The notes below the pieces were generated by a model that saw only the letters and a program-made list of their open reading frames with translations, did no database searches and was not told the DNA's origin. The position numbers and the translations under genes were made by a program. From positions 1 to 46,492 of the forward strand of contig LXFE01004399.1 of assembly GCA_001929475.1 (NCBI GenBank): a stretch of 46,492 nt of DNA. Direction: 5' to 3'. This DNA comes from Neolecta irregularis DAH-3 (Eukaryota; Ascomycota; Neolectomycetes; Neolectales; Neolectaceae). How positions within the stretch are numbered: position 1 is the first letter of the stretch; each line of letters opens with the position of its first letter. This document shows, in pieces, positions 22,518 to 34,078 of this stretch.

Positions 22518-24935
22518 ATGACATCGGAAGACGTTCTTACCGCTTTAAAATCTCTTAAGATTTATGCTGCTACAATTGCCCATGATACAACTCCGAATGC
22601 GCAAGCTTGGAGAGAAGCCCTTTTGTCGCATTCGACCCCGTTTATTCTCTCAAAAACTCTAGCATTCAAACCAAAAACGCCAAAGTCAGACACCCCAGTT
22701 TTGATACTCGTCGTCGCACTTGAATCGACAGATACTAATGCGGCCGCGGTCAACAAGGTTATGAATGTCAAAGATTCGAGGTTTGCTACCCCTGAATTGG
22801 TTAAAGATCGTCTTGGAGTCGCACCGGATGATGGTGACTCCTACGGTTTGTCCTTCACTGAGCAATGCAGTTTCACCTTTGTCTATCACATCTGCAAATG
22901 CTTCTGCTATCCGAGTCGCCCTTGATTCTAAACTGGTCACATCAGCTAAACCAATTGCTTTTCATCCATCGGCTTCCAACAAGACAGTATTTCTGACTTC
23001 CGCACAGCTACAGAACTACCTCGAATCGACAGGTGTCGAGGTAGTCACTGCTGAATTTTCTGCTGCTACTCTGTACATGCCTTATTCAAACTTTGATTGA
23101 ATATCCAGTGCTCTGGTTGCTTCTTCAGAAGCCACAAAGGCATCATCGAAGAAAGTCAAGGAAGATGGTTTGTGTGTCCTTCAAATTAAAGGGTTCATAA
23201 TTAGCCAAAATTGAAGGTGCTGCGTTAATTGGCATTGACGTGAAGAAGGAGCAGGACTTCCCCAACTGGTACCGACAAGTGTTAACCAAGGGCGATATTG
23301 TGAGTACCTTTTCAAGTAATTACAGCTGAGCCGTATAGTTGGATTACTATGATGTTTCCGGTTGTTATATCATGAAGCCCGGTTCATATCATATCTGGGA
23401 GACTATACAGAGTGCAATCCGTTCACGTCTACAGCATTAATTGCAAGAATTCTTTGATGGTGAAATAAAAAAGCTGGGAGTTGAGAATGCTTATTTCCCC
23501 ATGTTTGTCTCTTCAAAGGCCCTTGAGAAGGAGAAGGATCATGTTGAAGGGTTTGCCCCAGAAGTTGCTTGGGTCACTAGAGCGTACATGATCTAAACAC
23601 CATGCATATATTAATTTAATTAGTGGTTCGAGTGATCTGGAAGAACCAATCGCTATTCGACCAACTTCCGAGACTGTCATGTATCCGTATTATGCAAAGT
23701 GGATTCGAAGTCATCGGGACCTTCCTTTGAAAATTAATCAGTGGAATTCTGGTAGGTGAATGAGTCATTTCCTCTCTAAAGTATTAGTTGTACGCTGGGA
23801 GTTTAAACATCCTCAACCTTTCCTTCGAACTCGTGAATTTCTATGGCAGGAAGGTCATACAGCTTTCCTTACAGAAAAAGAAGCTATGGAGGAAGTCTAC
23901 ACTATCCTTGATTTATATCGACAAATATACGAAGATCTTCTTGCCGTTCCTGTCATTAAAGGCATCAAATCCGAGAAGGAAAAATTTGCAGGAGGACTCA
24001 AGACGACTACCGTTGAAGGGTTTATTCCAACAACTGGCAGAGGGATCCAGGGCGGTACATCACATTGCCTCGGGCAAAACTTTTCAAAAATGTTTGGAAT
24101 TACCGTCGAAGATCCAAAATTCAACGGGGAAGGCGAGAAGCCCAAGTTACACGTTTGGCAAAACTCGTGGGGAATTACAACTCGAACCATCGGTGTTATG
24201 ATTATGACTCACGGGGACGACAAAGGACTAGTATTTCCGCCTCGTGTTGCAAATACTCAAGTCATTGTTATTCCTTGCGGAATCAATGCAAAGGTCACAG
24301 ACGATGATCGAAATGCTGTCGAGTATCGAATTTCGCGGATTGTCAGCGATCTCTGTGCTGTAGGAGTTCGCGCAAAAAGTGATATGAGGGATCTTCATAG
24401 CCCGGGCTACAAATTTAATCATTGGGAATTACGCGTAAGTTTAGTTTTAGGAATTACTGACATCCAGGGTGTTCCTCTGCGAATTGAGTTCGGACCGGGC
24501 GACATGAAGAAATCTCAAGTACTCTCTGTTCGTCGAGATAACGGCGTCAAAACACCCATTGCTTTATCTAACGTCGAAATAGAGGTTCCGAAGCTCCTTG
24601 AAACAATTCAATCGGATATGTTCATTAAGGCTAAGACGGTTTTCGATAGTCGGATAAAGCAAATCACCGAATGGGAAAAGTTTGTTCCCGCTCTTGATAG
24701 CAAGAATGTTGTCCTGGTTCCTTGGTGCGAACGAGACGATTGTGAAGACAACATTAAGGAACGCAGCAGTCGACAACCGGATGATACCGCGGTCGATGAA
24801 AAGGCGCCAAGCATGGGCGCCAAGAGCCTTTGCATACCTTTTGATCAACCTGAAGGAATTGTTAAAGGTAAAATGAAATGTGTAGCTTGTAACCAGGATG
24901 CCTCTGTGTGGTGTTTATTCGGTAGAAGTTATTAG
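22518..24935 (+). CDS. Prolyl-tRNA synthetase with N-terminal YbaK-like domain
   Basis: Cytosolic class II synthetase of the eukaryotic/archaeal type. Nine exons (introns 22834-22870, 23073-23108, 23168-23204, 23300-23338, 23412-23447, 23584-23623, 23752-23787, 24435-24467) give 707 residues. Residues about 40-175 form a YbaK/ProX-type editing-like domain ('[20 protein letters not shown]'). The core shows '[20 protein letters not shown]', motif 2 region '[20 protein letters not shown]', '[14 protein letters not shown]' and '[16 protein letters not shown]'. The C-terminus has Cys pairs for zinc ('WCERDDCED', '[12 protein letters not shown]') and ends 'LFGRSY', as expected. The last intron (33 nt) is stop-free and in frame. 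The ATG at 22518 is chosen because the YbaK homology starts there. Confidence 0.96.
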
Positions 24936-25107
24936 ATAAAGGAGTCTGTGATTTTAATACATTATACAGGAGAGTCTTGTAGACTATTTAAATGTTGCTG
25001 GTCATAAGTCAACGAATATCAGTTGAAATTTTCTTGGTGAGTCGCTCGTACATAAGTTCGTGAGATTTCAAACAGAACCCACGAGCTTGACGTAAACATA
25101 ACGAAAA

Positions 25108-25806
25108 CTAAATGTTAGAGGCATTCAAGTGGCGTATTACCTCGTCCCAAGAAAACGAGCCGTTGCTTTCGGAGAAAACCGCCCTGTCCTGAACGTTGTA
25201 ACATACAACATGAGTTGATTTGGCATTTAATAAGGCCGTCTTATCCGGATTTTCCGATATTACTCCATCTGCCGATAAAGCAATCGCTGTAGCTGATATT
25301 GTTGAATCCAATGAGATACCAGCATCTATCAGAGCGAGACAAGTTGCATTTAACGCTGCAGCGAGAACTAAGGGCATCTAGTCTCAGCTTCTGTAATATA
25401 CATCATTAATTACTCCAAGACAATCCGGAGCTCCCACAGATATGACTTGACAGACGATTTGGATCAATGTGCGGGGGTGTTGATCAACCAATATGATTGG
25501 AGCGATAGCTTTTCGAACTAATCGTTCCATCAATTTTTCTCTTGTATCAATATTGTCAGCTTTGAGTTTTCCTATCACAGGCTATACTTGGAACCCCCGT
25601 GGCAGGTATAATAATAACCTCCAGAGCTGCTTCTCCAGGAAGTTCATCCCTTTGTTTAACTTCGATCGGGCCGGCGACAGAGCATATAACCTCCGTCACA
25701 TCTTTTTAAGTTCAACAATATGACTTTCATAAGCTCTGGTACCAGTTTTCCAACATGCCGAACCGTCTGCTTTGTGGAGTTCAGGAAATTCTGCAGATAC
25801 AGTCAT
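25108..25806 (-). CDS. RRP46: Exosome core subunit Rrp46
   Basis: RNase PH-like ring subunit of the RNA exosome. Four exons give 197 residues, a normal size. Visible: 'FPELHKADGSACWKT', 'VICSVAGPIEVKQRDELPGE', 'ALEVIIIPATGVP', 'HPRTLIQIVCQVIS' and 'ALNATCLALIDAGISL'. Introns 25702-25742 (41), 25560-25587 (28) and 25378-25413 (36). The 28-nt intron (GTATAG...CTCAAAG) is chosen because it leaves six residues between GVP and the REKL helix, as I recall for the human protein; an acceptor 21 bases later (49 nt) also keeps frame. The start at 25806 is the last Met before the conserved domain. Confidence 0.9.
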
Positions 25807-25992
25807 CAAGATCAAGTGTGAAACTTGGTGTGGAGCCGTGAAACAAAAAATTGTAGTTAGCTTTTCAGGATGATATATATACATGAACAAAAATAATAAT
25901 TATCATGTAATGATGAAACAGTGTTTCAAGTCCATGGCGACGATAACTTTGACCTTTCTCAAATTTGAGCAAGTCAGTTGTATTCAAACTCT

Positions 25993-28031
25993 TCACATAA
26001 ATAGCTCATCTTTCCTGAACATTTGAAGCAGTGTTTTTGTCATCGGTTCTATACCGCAAAAGGTATCGAGATTATTGATGATTTCCCCCCTACAATTTCT
26101 CTCATTGTTAATTGTTTTGATTACCCAACATGCCATTTCAGCACCCTTCAGAACTTGGAATTCCGGAGCAGTTGATAGGATTTCATAAGCGTGTCCTACT
26201 AAAGACCAGAGATTTTCATTATCCTTATCCAGCTTGACAAGTGCAATTGACATCACTATTGTTGCCAGCAAAGGGCTTGTGAGTATCCAGATTTGGCCGT
26301 ACCAACGATAACTTATGGTTTCCAGGGCACAATCATTAAATTTAATCAGTGAGCGAATACTCCTTTGCGCGACTTCGAGGGTGCGTTTGCAAGAGAATTT
26401 GTTCATTTTGCGAAGAAATGGGATCTGCACACAGAGATAAAGTCGACAAAGTAAGACTTCGAATGCGAGCTCGCGGAATTGACTCTCGATCGTACCGGAT
26501 TCAAAGTCAGCAGAGAGCATTTCGTATGTTTTGAGTTCAAGTTCTTGGATTTGACGGTCAAGTGCTCCTGCTCTGTAAACGCAAGTACGTTTTGTACAAT
26601 AAGCCTCTCGGTAAATTTCATTGAAATACAAGAGCATTTTTGACATTTGAACACTCCATAATGTCCGAAATCGAGAATTTTCATCCGCCCCATCGAGCTC
26701 CGGTAGATATGCAGGATGTATGCAATCATAGTCGCCGGGATGAATCTGAGACCGCATACCGTTATACCAGGCGGTAGTACTGCTCAAGTTCAGCAAAGTT
26801 AATCTCAGCAAACTGAATCACTTTTCATAGACCAAAATAGCAACCCACATTCGCCTACGTAACTCGCATTCTGTACCGGAGAGTCCAATCTTTGAAGGCT
26901 CGCGATGTAACCTATTTCATCTCAGTCAAATCCTTAATTCAAGCGGAAAAGTGCGACCCAATGCTTTGTGCGGCATAAATCAATACGCCACTATTCATCC
27001 AGACAACAGCTAAATATGGATCAAGAATATGATGGAAATAACAAACTTACAACTAGAAGCCATATCCGCGTTGAGTTGATGTATATTGAGCGCTCTCACG
27101 ACATCAATGTCATAATTTTCCATGAAATTGCCAGCAAAGAGTACTTCCTTCACCCCAGCTTTTAATTTCAGGCGGTATTCGTAGCGATTCAATTGAACTA
27201 CTGAAAGTATTCGCTCGAGATCTGGATGGTCCTCGTTTATGTATGTTCTCAAGCTTGCACAAAGCAAAGCCAGAAGTATAGCAAGCCAGAAAGGACGATT
27301 AGGTTCAACAAGGATGTTGCCATGAGTGATTTTGTGTCTCCTCCAAAACGCGCTATATTCTTTCCGAAATGAGGGAAGATGTAGAAAAAATTGTGTTCCC
27401 GGATTTGCTATCTCGTATCGATCAATTAAGATATCTGCTATCGTCTTTGAGGGAATTAGCTCGTTAAGTAATGTTTCAAATAAGTCTCTGTGATATTCCT
27501 TGACAGGGTGCATCCCACAGTCCGACCATATATGACATGGTGTATGGTTCAAAAGTACGGACTTTTTTGTTCAACGGAGGAGAACCCAAGGCATTCTTAC
27601 ATTATTCGATGATAAGTAGGAATGGTAACGCAGACGCCCTTCCTGCAGGGCAAGATTTCCGATTTCTCTTTCTTTACTGGGGCCAGAGTTCTGCTCTCCA
27701 GGGTTATCAGAAGAACTCTCGATAGATACAAGATGGTAATTTGACTTCTTCGAAGAGGAGAGAGTTTCTTCAAGTTTCTTTAATCGTTCTATTTCTCGTT
27801 CTGCGCCGTAGATGCGACTCTCGATTTCGCTGTTATCTTGAAGAATGGCACTTCTTCCCTATCACTTGGGTTTCCCCGAGACGACGCTTACGGATTATCG
27901 TAGGAACATTCTTTTCCTGTAATAAGACAGCATTCACAAGGCAGCTTTCTGTCGCATTTCGACTTCCTAACTCGACAGCCTCGACAACTTTGTGGAATGC
28001 GCTTCCGCTTGTTGGATAGCATATTTTGCAT
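25993..28031 (-). CDS. Zn2Cys6 transcription factor, copy A
   Basis: Fungal binuclear zinc-cluster regulator; target unknown. Six exons (introns 27854-27891, 27562-27600, 27010-27050, 26912-26957, 26780-26821; 38-46 nt) give 610 residues. The DNA-binding cluster near residues 12-40 reads 'CRGCRVRKSKCDRKLPCE' then 'CCLITGKEC', spacing C-x2-C-x6-C-x5-C-x2-C-x6-C. A predicted coiled coil follows ('EREIERLKKLEETLSSSKK'). The middle homology region shows 'RPFWLAILLALLCASLRTYI', 'VVWMNSGVLIYAAQSIGLHR' and 'ELRRRMWVAILVYE'. It is paralogous to the next gene upstream (28407-30335) along its length. The middle region has about the same spacing in both, consistent with tandem duplication. Confidence 0.92.
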
Positions 28032-28406
28032 TCAAATCACGACGCAATATGTTTGATAGTTATAGCCGGATTTACGTGAACGAATTGATGGTGAAACGAG
28101 TGGCATGTTTGAATTGTAATGCAATTTGGATAATTTGGAACATGCGTGCTCGCTTCGATCACCGAGGATCATAGCCCGACGTTTCTATAGCAAGCTCTTG
28201 AAAGGATTATTCATAGATCTAGCACGATCTTTCAATTACGTGAGAAAGTTCTAAGAGGGACGAATAGACATCAAGTGCGGTCTGTAAGAAGTGGCAACAA
28301 GAATTGGATAATGTGCTGAAGCATTTACTATAAATTTGGACTTAAAGATAGTAAAAATGATATTGCTTCATGTTAGGCCCCTTCGACGTTTCACGTTCTC
28401 AAATAT
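28032..28406 (-). promoter_or_regulatory. Spacer between the two Zn2Cys6 genes (promoter of copy A)
   Basis: 375 bases between the copy B stop and the copy A start, on the same strand. It must hold the copy B 3' end and the copy A promoter. No clear CGG inverted or everted repeat (the usual zinc-cluster site) stands out, and I see no RNA gene. Confidence 0.45.
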
Positions 28407-30335
28407 CTAAGGGCCATGATCGGAATTATTTCCGTCCTTCAGATTGTTGTGAATATATACTTTCAGCCAAGGCCATGATAGTGTTTCCACCTTTGAAAAA
28501 ACATCCAGTTCCTCCATACTTCCATCGTCGAGTATTTTCAGATCCTTTATGCGGCAGATGAGACAAAGAGCTTGCTGATAAATGCTTGAAGTCTGCAGTT
28601 CCGGAAGTGCTTCCATAGCGATGTATGCTCGATTCACTAGTTCCCACGAAGCTTGGTCTTCTAATTCGTACTTGATGAGATCTATAAGAAGCAGGATGGT
28701 TGCTAAAAGCGGACTAGTCATCATCCAAGTTTGGCCGTACCAGCGGAATTTCTCGATTTCTTGACTTCGAGTTTCGAACGCAATGATCATCTGTAATGTG
28801 CGACGCGCCCCCTCTAAACACCTTTCACGAGAGTATGGATACCGTTTGTGGGCGAAAGGTACATTGAGGCACATCAGTATGCGGGAAATTGCATATTCCA
28901 TCAGTAATGCTTGAAAGAAAACTCTAGGATCTGGATCGTTAAAAGATAGATGGAGTGCTATTTTGATCTCAGCTTCCAGTTCACGAAAGGATGAATCCAA
29001 TACAAGAATTCCTTCATGCGTCGGGGGTGAATGTGAATAGGCAAGAGCGTACATATCGGGTAGAAAGAGGGCTATTTGACATTGGTAAACAACCCATTTC
29101 ATACGATCTCGAATTCGGGGCTCATTCCCGTCCAAATCGGCATTGTAGCTTGGCCCTGGACAATCCAAATCATCTTTGCGAATTCTGGAGGGAAGGCCTT
29201 CGTGCCAGGAAGTAGCGCTGTATATGGTCAGAATAGGGAGAGTTAAACACTTTTTGCCTTTCGTATATACGAATTACTGTCCACATTCGGCGTCGAATTT
29301 CACATGCGAGGGGAGACAGGCCAAACTGAACTGGATCTCGAGGAAGGCTTCGGATTAGGTTTCATCGCGACCTTTGGAATGTATACCTCAAGGCATGGGC
29401 CATTCTAACCATGAGACCACTATGCGTCCAGATCATCGCTACTAGTTAGCGCATTGACTTGACATAAATCTCACGAGGAGGTATGATATCAACGTTGAGT
29501 TGATTGACGCAGTGGACCTGCATCACATCCATGTCGTAATTTTCGATATACTTGCCGTGTCGCAGACTTTCCATTAGACCATCCTGTAATTCTTTTCTGA
29601 GCTGAAGCAGAGGCCTTTTGTAATATTTGAGTAATGGCTGCAAGCCCAGGTCATCCTCTCGTATGAATGTTCTGAGTGTAGCACAATAAACTGCCAGCAG
29701 AATAGAGATCCAGAATGGGCGTCCAGGTTGGATCATGACATTGGGAGCGGTGTCAACATACCTATTCCAAAAGGCAAGATGTTCTCCCAGGAATGTCGGA
29801 ATATGTATATAGACAAGAACCTCAGGTATTGTATCAATGAAACGACGAAGAAAAAGATCTGATATCTCAGGGGTCGGGATGAGTTGTCGTATGGGTTCGG
29901 GAAGCAAGGGAAGCAAACTGGGGAAGTCTTCTGTAGATTGAAAATCCTGTTTATCGGTTGACCGAACAGCCCCATGAATTGTTGCCTTCCCTAGTTACAA
30001 AGCGCCGACTGGTTAAGAAGAACCGTACGGGAAGCTGCGCGATTTCTCTTAAACCCGCAATATCAGTAGAATTTTCCTGAGCTTCTGATTGGAGTCTTGC
30101 CAACTCTGCTTCTGCTTCCCGAAGTCTATCAAGCAATTGGTCTGAATCTTCAATAATCACGCTCCTAAGAAAGTCAGCTCCCTATAGTAAAAGAAGCACC
30201 CTACGGATCATCATAGACACATTCTTCTCCCCGCTTCACACATGTCTCGCAAGGTAGTCTGCGATTGCACCTCATCTTTTTGCTTCTGCATAGTTGACAA
30301 CTTTGAGGTATCCTACGTCTCTTGGCCAAATCCAT
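28407..30335 (-). CDS. Zn2Cys6 transcription factor, copy B
   Basis: Paralogue of the adjacent regulator. Seven exons (introns 30165-30204, 29991-30028, 29931-29962, 29439-29474, 29348-29386, 29218-29257) give 567 residues. The cluster reads 'CQLCRSKKMRCNRRLPCE' then 'TCVKRGEECVYDDP', near the N-terminus after 'MDLAKRRRIPQS'. A short coiled coil follows ('LLDRLREAEAELARLQSEAQ'). The middle homology region has 'RPFWISILLAVYCATLRTFI', 'IWTHSGLMVRMAHALSL' and 'FRWYGQTWMMTSPLLATI'. Intron positions and phases match copy A after the zinc cluster and across the middle region. The last intron (40 nt) is GC-AG; in copy A the same position has a GT donor, and alignment of 'ESATSWHEGLPSRIRKDDLD' with 'ENTTAWYNGMRSQIHPGDYD' supports it. 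Confidence 0.92.
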
Positions 30336-31615
30336 GAGAATAAAGAGCGGACATCCGGAGAGGGAAAACGCGGTAGATAAAACGAAAGGCTATAGTTTTA
30401 GACGCGAGATCCTATGAAGTCATCACAAGCTCAGTGTATCCTTAGTTCTTGGTCGAGTCCTTGTAGAATGCCAGCCTGTTTGTCATGGTCGCGGCAAGCT
30501 CCAGCTCAGAATGGATTCGGAGGCCGAGACTTTATCCACGTACAATCCTTTCAGGGCTAAACAGGACATCTCATTGATCGTAATGGTCTACGTGAATGCG
30601 CCAGCATTGGGTGTAATTATATATCACGATATATTCATGTGAAGAATATAATCAGCGTAAACGCTATTAACATCCTGGAAAGCTCTGAAGTAAATATCGC
30701 TTAAAGGGCAAATGACAATGCGTTTTCAACTCTTGTCGTAAAGTAGAACGCATTGCACCAATTTGGGTGACTTCGCCTCCTATACGAGGATATTTTTAGC
30801 TTCATTTTGACAATGTGTCAAGAAATCATTCAGAGACGATAAGAGAAGGCCATTAGACATAATTTCTCTCAGTATAAAAGGCAAGTTCTCTAAATGTGAT
30901 AGAAATAACAGAAAACTGTCGCAAGCAGCTCCAATCCGGAGGCATGATGTTCTCAGAATTTCATCCGGCTAGGTAATGCGTTAATAATCGCTGCCGGAGG
31001 CCTATTATGGCGTTTCCTAACTAGTGTTTCCAAGTATTTCTGGCTTAACCCGGTTGTCTGAATTATCAATGACGTCCACTTTGAGTGAGGTGGGGTTTGA
31101 AATCAATGAGAAATGAGCTCCCGAAATCATGGACGTGAGTTTACGTGCAATGAAACGTATGAGCGAAGAGGCAATTTTAAAATGACGACATATTCCATTT
31201 ACAGACTTTAATTGAAACCACGCGAATTCTAGCCTCACCCGAAATCTCAGTAGAAAAGGGGCTTTAGTCGATCGACCATTGAAGCTATGTTCAGGTGTAA
31301 AACCATTCTAGTAAACCCTGTCCTCAAATAAAGCGTTATAATGCCTACAGGGATACTGCGCAAAGGCCTGATTCAAACAGTTAATTGGCCGCATGCCTTG
31401 GAAGACTGACAGATATGACGGAAAAGAGACAGTAATCTCACATGGTCATGACGACATCTTCCTAAAAAAAAGATTTCTTAGAGGCGACAAGCAGTGTTTA
31501 TGCCACTTCAAATACCGTTTAATATGCATCGCTATGGCGTTAACAGTTGTTTCACATACCCCGCTTTATCACAATTTCGCTTTAGTGCCAATTCATCTTA
31601 ACAGTCAGAGGCACT

Positions 31616-31759
31616 ATGGCGTTTATTGCTTTATTTATCGCTTTAGTCGCTCTCGTTGAGGAGACGCCCGTTATTGCTGCATCCAACAACGACGTTTCAG
31701 AAACTAAAACTAGGGTCCAGCGTAGAGATCCGGTCGTGAAGCGCCAAATATCAGCATAG
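31616..31759 (+). CDS. Candidate small secreted peptide precursor (hypothetical)
   Basis: A 47-codon open frame starting 'MAFIALFIALVALVEETPVI', which looks like a signal peptide, with a plausible cleavage after 'VIAA'. The mature part is short and basic and contains two dibasic sites ('QRRDP', 'VVKRQ') that a Kex2-type protease could cut. About 80 bases downstream a second, diverged copy of the 'VVKRQ' coding segment occurs, so a tiny intron could join repeats. I recognise no family and it is not an obvious mating-factor precursor. Chance is quite possible for so short a frame. Confidence 0.3.
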   Translation: MAFIALFIALVALVEETPVIAASNNDVSETKTRVQRRDPVVKRQISA

Positions 31760-31862
31760 AAAACCGGGAGGACAAATGTTGCTAGAGATTCAAACTTTCG
31801 TTCAACGTCATAGTGGTGAAGCATCAAATGTCAAGGCAGAAATCAGGAGAGGACGAAAGGTT
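31731..31862 (+). repeat. Diverged direct repeat of about 45 bases
   Basis: Segment GTCGTGAAGCGCCAAATATC (from 31733) and what follows recurs as GTGGTGAAGCATCAAATGTC (from about 31812). Similarity continues through AGAAA-CxGG-AGGACxAA, with small indels. It overlaps the end of the candidate peptide frame. Confidence 0.55.
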
Positions 31863-32911
31863 TTGCCAAACATCTTTCTTCCACCCCCAGTACTAGCTCG
31901 AGCGGGATGAAGGATACTACCAGTCATATACAAAAGTAGACTGAGATTTAATAGAACAACTGTTTGATTGACAATTCGAACAAGTCAACATGCCCCTTCG
32001 ACTCCCACTGGGGCATTGCTCATCAACACCTCTCACGAGTAAAAAATTCCAGTCTTTGTCGGAGAGGAATAGTTCGACATGTGGTTTGTAAGTGTGCAGC
32101 TAGCGGTGTTGTACTATATATTCAAGTCTGTTTGCCAATGAATCAGTGACTAGGCCTGTTATATACAATCTTGACGTGCCATGCATCTGCTTTCATTATC
32201 ATTATCATTATCACTAGCACTAAAACTTTCTTATTCCCTTCAGTGTATCGCATCGCGGGGATAATACGTGTACCTTCCTCGTACGATCAAGTGAAAATTA
32301 GGATGTCCTTATTCTTAAACTCTTTAGGATGTACAAATATGTCTATGAATATTTGCTCTTTTTTTCAGTCAAGGGTTTCTCATCTTGTCGAAGTGCGGAA
32401 ATTTTTCCTGCTTTCGAGGTGTAAGCTATGCGCTTAGAAGTACGATAAGACCAAGTGTTATAACTAGCCTAAGTATTCGTACTTGGCTAGGAATATCCAA
32501 CTTCCGCCTTTATATACTTCCCGTCAAGCCACCTTGCCGTATTGGTAAGATATACCCTAGGCAGTTCGAAAGCTAGAATTTTCTATGACTCTGGGAAATA
32601 GTCTCCATTTTGAACCGACTATCCCATGGTAATCTCGCTATTTGGGATGACCTGTTAGTCTTGGTATGGAGGCATGACCAGAGATTAGAAAACATTGACA
32701 TAACGATCTAGCGGTGTGAAGGCATTCATACTCTTTGGCAACCTTGAATCTTTTCCAGTAATTAAAGGAATTCAGTAACAAGGCTGCAGAATCTGTCTAA
32801 AGTGAGGGTCATAAAACACAGATAAAAATTCAGATATGATATACAAATACCGCACTGGGTGAAAAAAGAAAAAGCACACAAGCGCATCCAATGTAATAAA
32901 GAGGACATCGA

Positions 32912-33307
32912 TCAGTATTTCGCGACTGGAGGATAAGCTGGAGCTTGATAGGCAGGCTGTTGTTGTCCGTACTGTTGTTGAGCGTATTGCGGGCCTTGAT
33001 TATACTGGTACTGGAGCTGAGATGGCTGTTGATTCTGGTTGAACTTGTTCATGCCGAATCTTCCCATGAAACCACCTGCTTGTGTGGACGGTTGACCCTG
33101 TACACAAAGGCGCCTACGTCTCGAGCGAATTGCGCAAAGAGCAAATAGCACTGTGAGTGTAACAGCTCCACCGAGCAAAATCCATCGTCCAAAAGAGGAC
33201 CAGCGGCTTTGATAGTAACATCGTCCAAATGAATCACAGTAGTATCCGTATGACCGAACAACCAAATGCTGCGTTGTGGCACCGGCTATCTGGGCGAGAG
33301 CAGGCAT
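32912..33307 (-). CDS. RCR-type single-pass membrane protein
   Basis: Resembles the fungal RCR family (yeast Rcr1/Rcr2, linked to chitin deposition and plasma-membrane or vacuolar trafficking). Intronless, 131 residues from the Met at 33307, which directly precedes the conserved part. It has a short lumenal Cys-containing stretch 'YYCDSFGRCYYQSRWSSFGR', one transmembrane helix 'WILLGGAVTLTVLFALCAI', the basic stop-transfer 'RSRRRRL', and a Gln/Tyr/Pro-rich cytosolic tail ('QYNQGPQYAQQQYGQQQPAY') ending 'PPVAKY'. Relatives use PY motifs for Rsp5 binding; only a weak version is present here. A 30-nt in-frame intron near 33070-33100 is possible but not needed. Confidence 0.8.
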   Translation of the reverse strand: MPALAQIAGATTQHLVVRSYGYYCDSFGRCYYQSRWSSFGRWILLGGAVTLTVLFALCAIRSRRRRLCVQGQPSTQAGGFMGRFGMNKFNQNQQPSQLQYQYNQGPQYAQQQYGQQQPAYQAPAYPPVAKY

Positions 33308-34078
33308 TTCCTTTCGGTGCGGTTGAAGTTGAAATGTGCGGAAGTCGGTTATTTTATACAACACTGCGCCTTGTTACCTTTATTGGCAGTTTACATGAAC
33401 CAAATTTGATGATAGCTATTATTAGAACTAATCTCAGTATTTTTCACTGATTATTGATGCAGTTAATGAGAACTTTAGGTCTGCTTCTTGCCCATCAAAT
33501 TTGAATATTGGATGAAAAGCGTTATTATAATATTTCATTGGATACCTCAAGCCCTACCATATTTTCCCAAGCTATTACGGCGATGGAGCACCAACGTTTT
33601 GGATAGAATACTATACGCACTTGGATTTGAGATAACCCCAAATCACTAATGAGATATCACGAAATCACCTCCCAGTCCTTTCTTTGGATAACCTCAAACT
33701 GCGTAGGATCCATTACAAGCTCTAGTTCTGTAAGGATACAGGGTATATTCTTACCAATACAGCAAGTGGCTTTAGTGATATTGACAGCATTAAATAAGAG
33801 GGTATATAAAGAAGGGAACCACATATACCTAACCTGGGTTACATTCATATAACTTAGGTTAGACAATTAAACCTAGTCATATTTGTACCCGAAGCGAACC
33901 ACTTACAAGTTCCCTAGAAATCCATGTCATGTTTCTGCTAAACTACCTGGCACAAGCACCTCGAATATCGACAAGTAATTTTGGACACCTGTTATGATCT
34001 ATATTCCCTCTAATTGCAAATCTTGCATATTCGCTTTGAGTTTTCTGAAGTTGATCAGACCCTTCCAGGCTCTCATTT
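33308..34078. other. Intergenic region with a perfect-pairing hairpin
   Basis: 771 bases upstream of the RCR-like gene and downstream of the arrestin gene (both minus). No coding content recognised; two overlapping short frames near 33650-33866 look like chance. It holds the stem-loop at 33829-33862. The part nearest 33308 should contain the RCR-like promoter. Confidence 0.6.
33829..33862. other. 12-bp stem-loop with 10-nt loop
   Basis: CTAACCTGGGTT, then ten bases, then AACTTAGGTTAG. All twelve positions pair in RNA of the + strand (ten Watson-Crick, two G-U). It lies about 217 bases beyond the arrestin stop, so it may fall in that 3' UTR or a separate transcript. Further TTAGGTTAG/AACCTAG-like words lie beside it. 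Confidence 0.6.

Larger units (their letters stand above)
30336..32911. other. Gene-poor 2.6-kb interval
   Basis: Long spacer between copy B's start and the RCR-like gene's stop. I tested the short open frames for tiny-intron joins and found no domain. Notable content: a candidate small secreted peptide (31616-31759), a diverged direct repeat downstream of it, and an ATT-ATC microsatellite near 32190-32215. A minus-strand frame at 31017-31238 has no recognisable product. The part next to 30336 presumably holds the copy B promoter. Confidence 0.6.
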
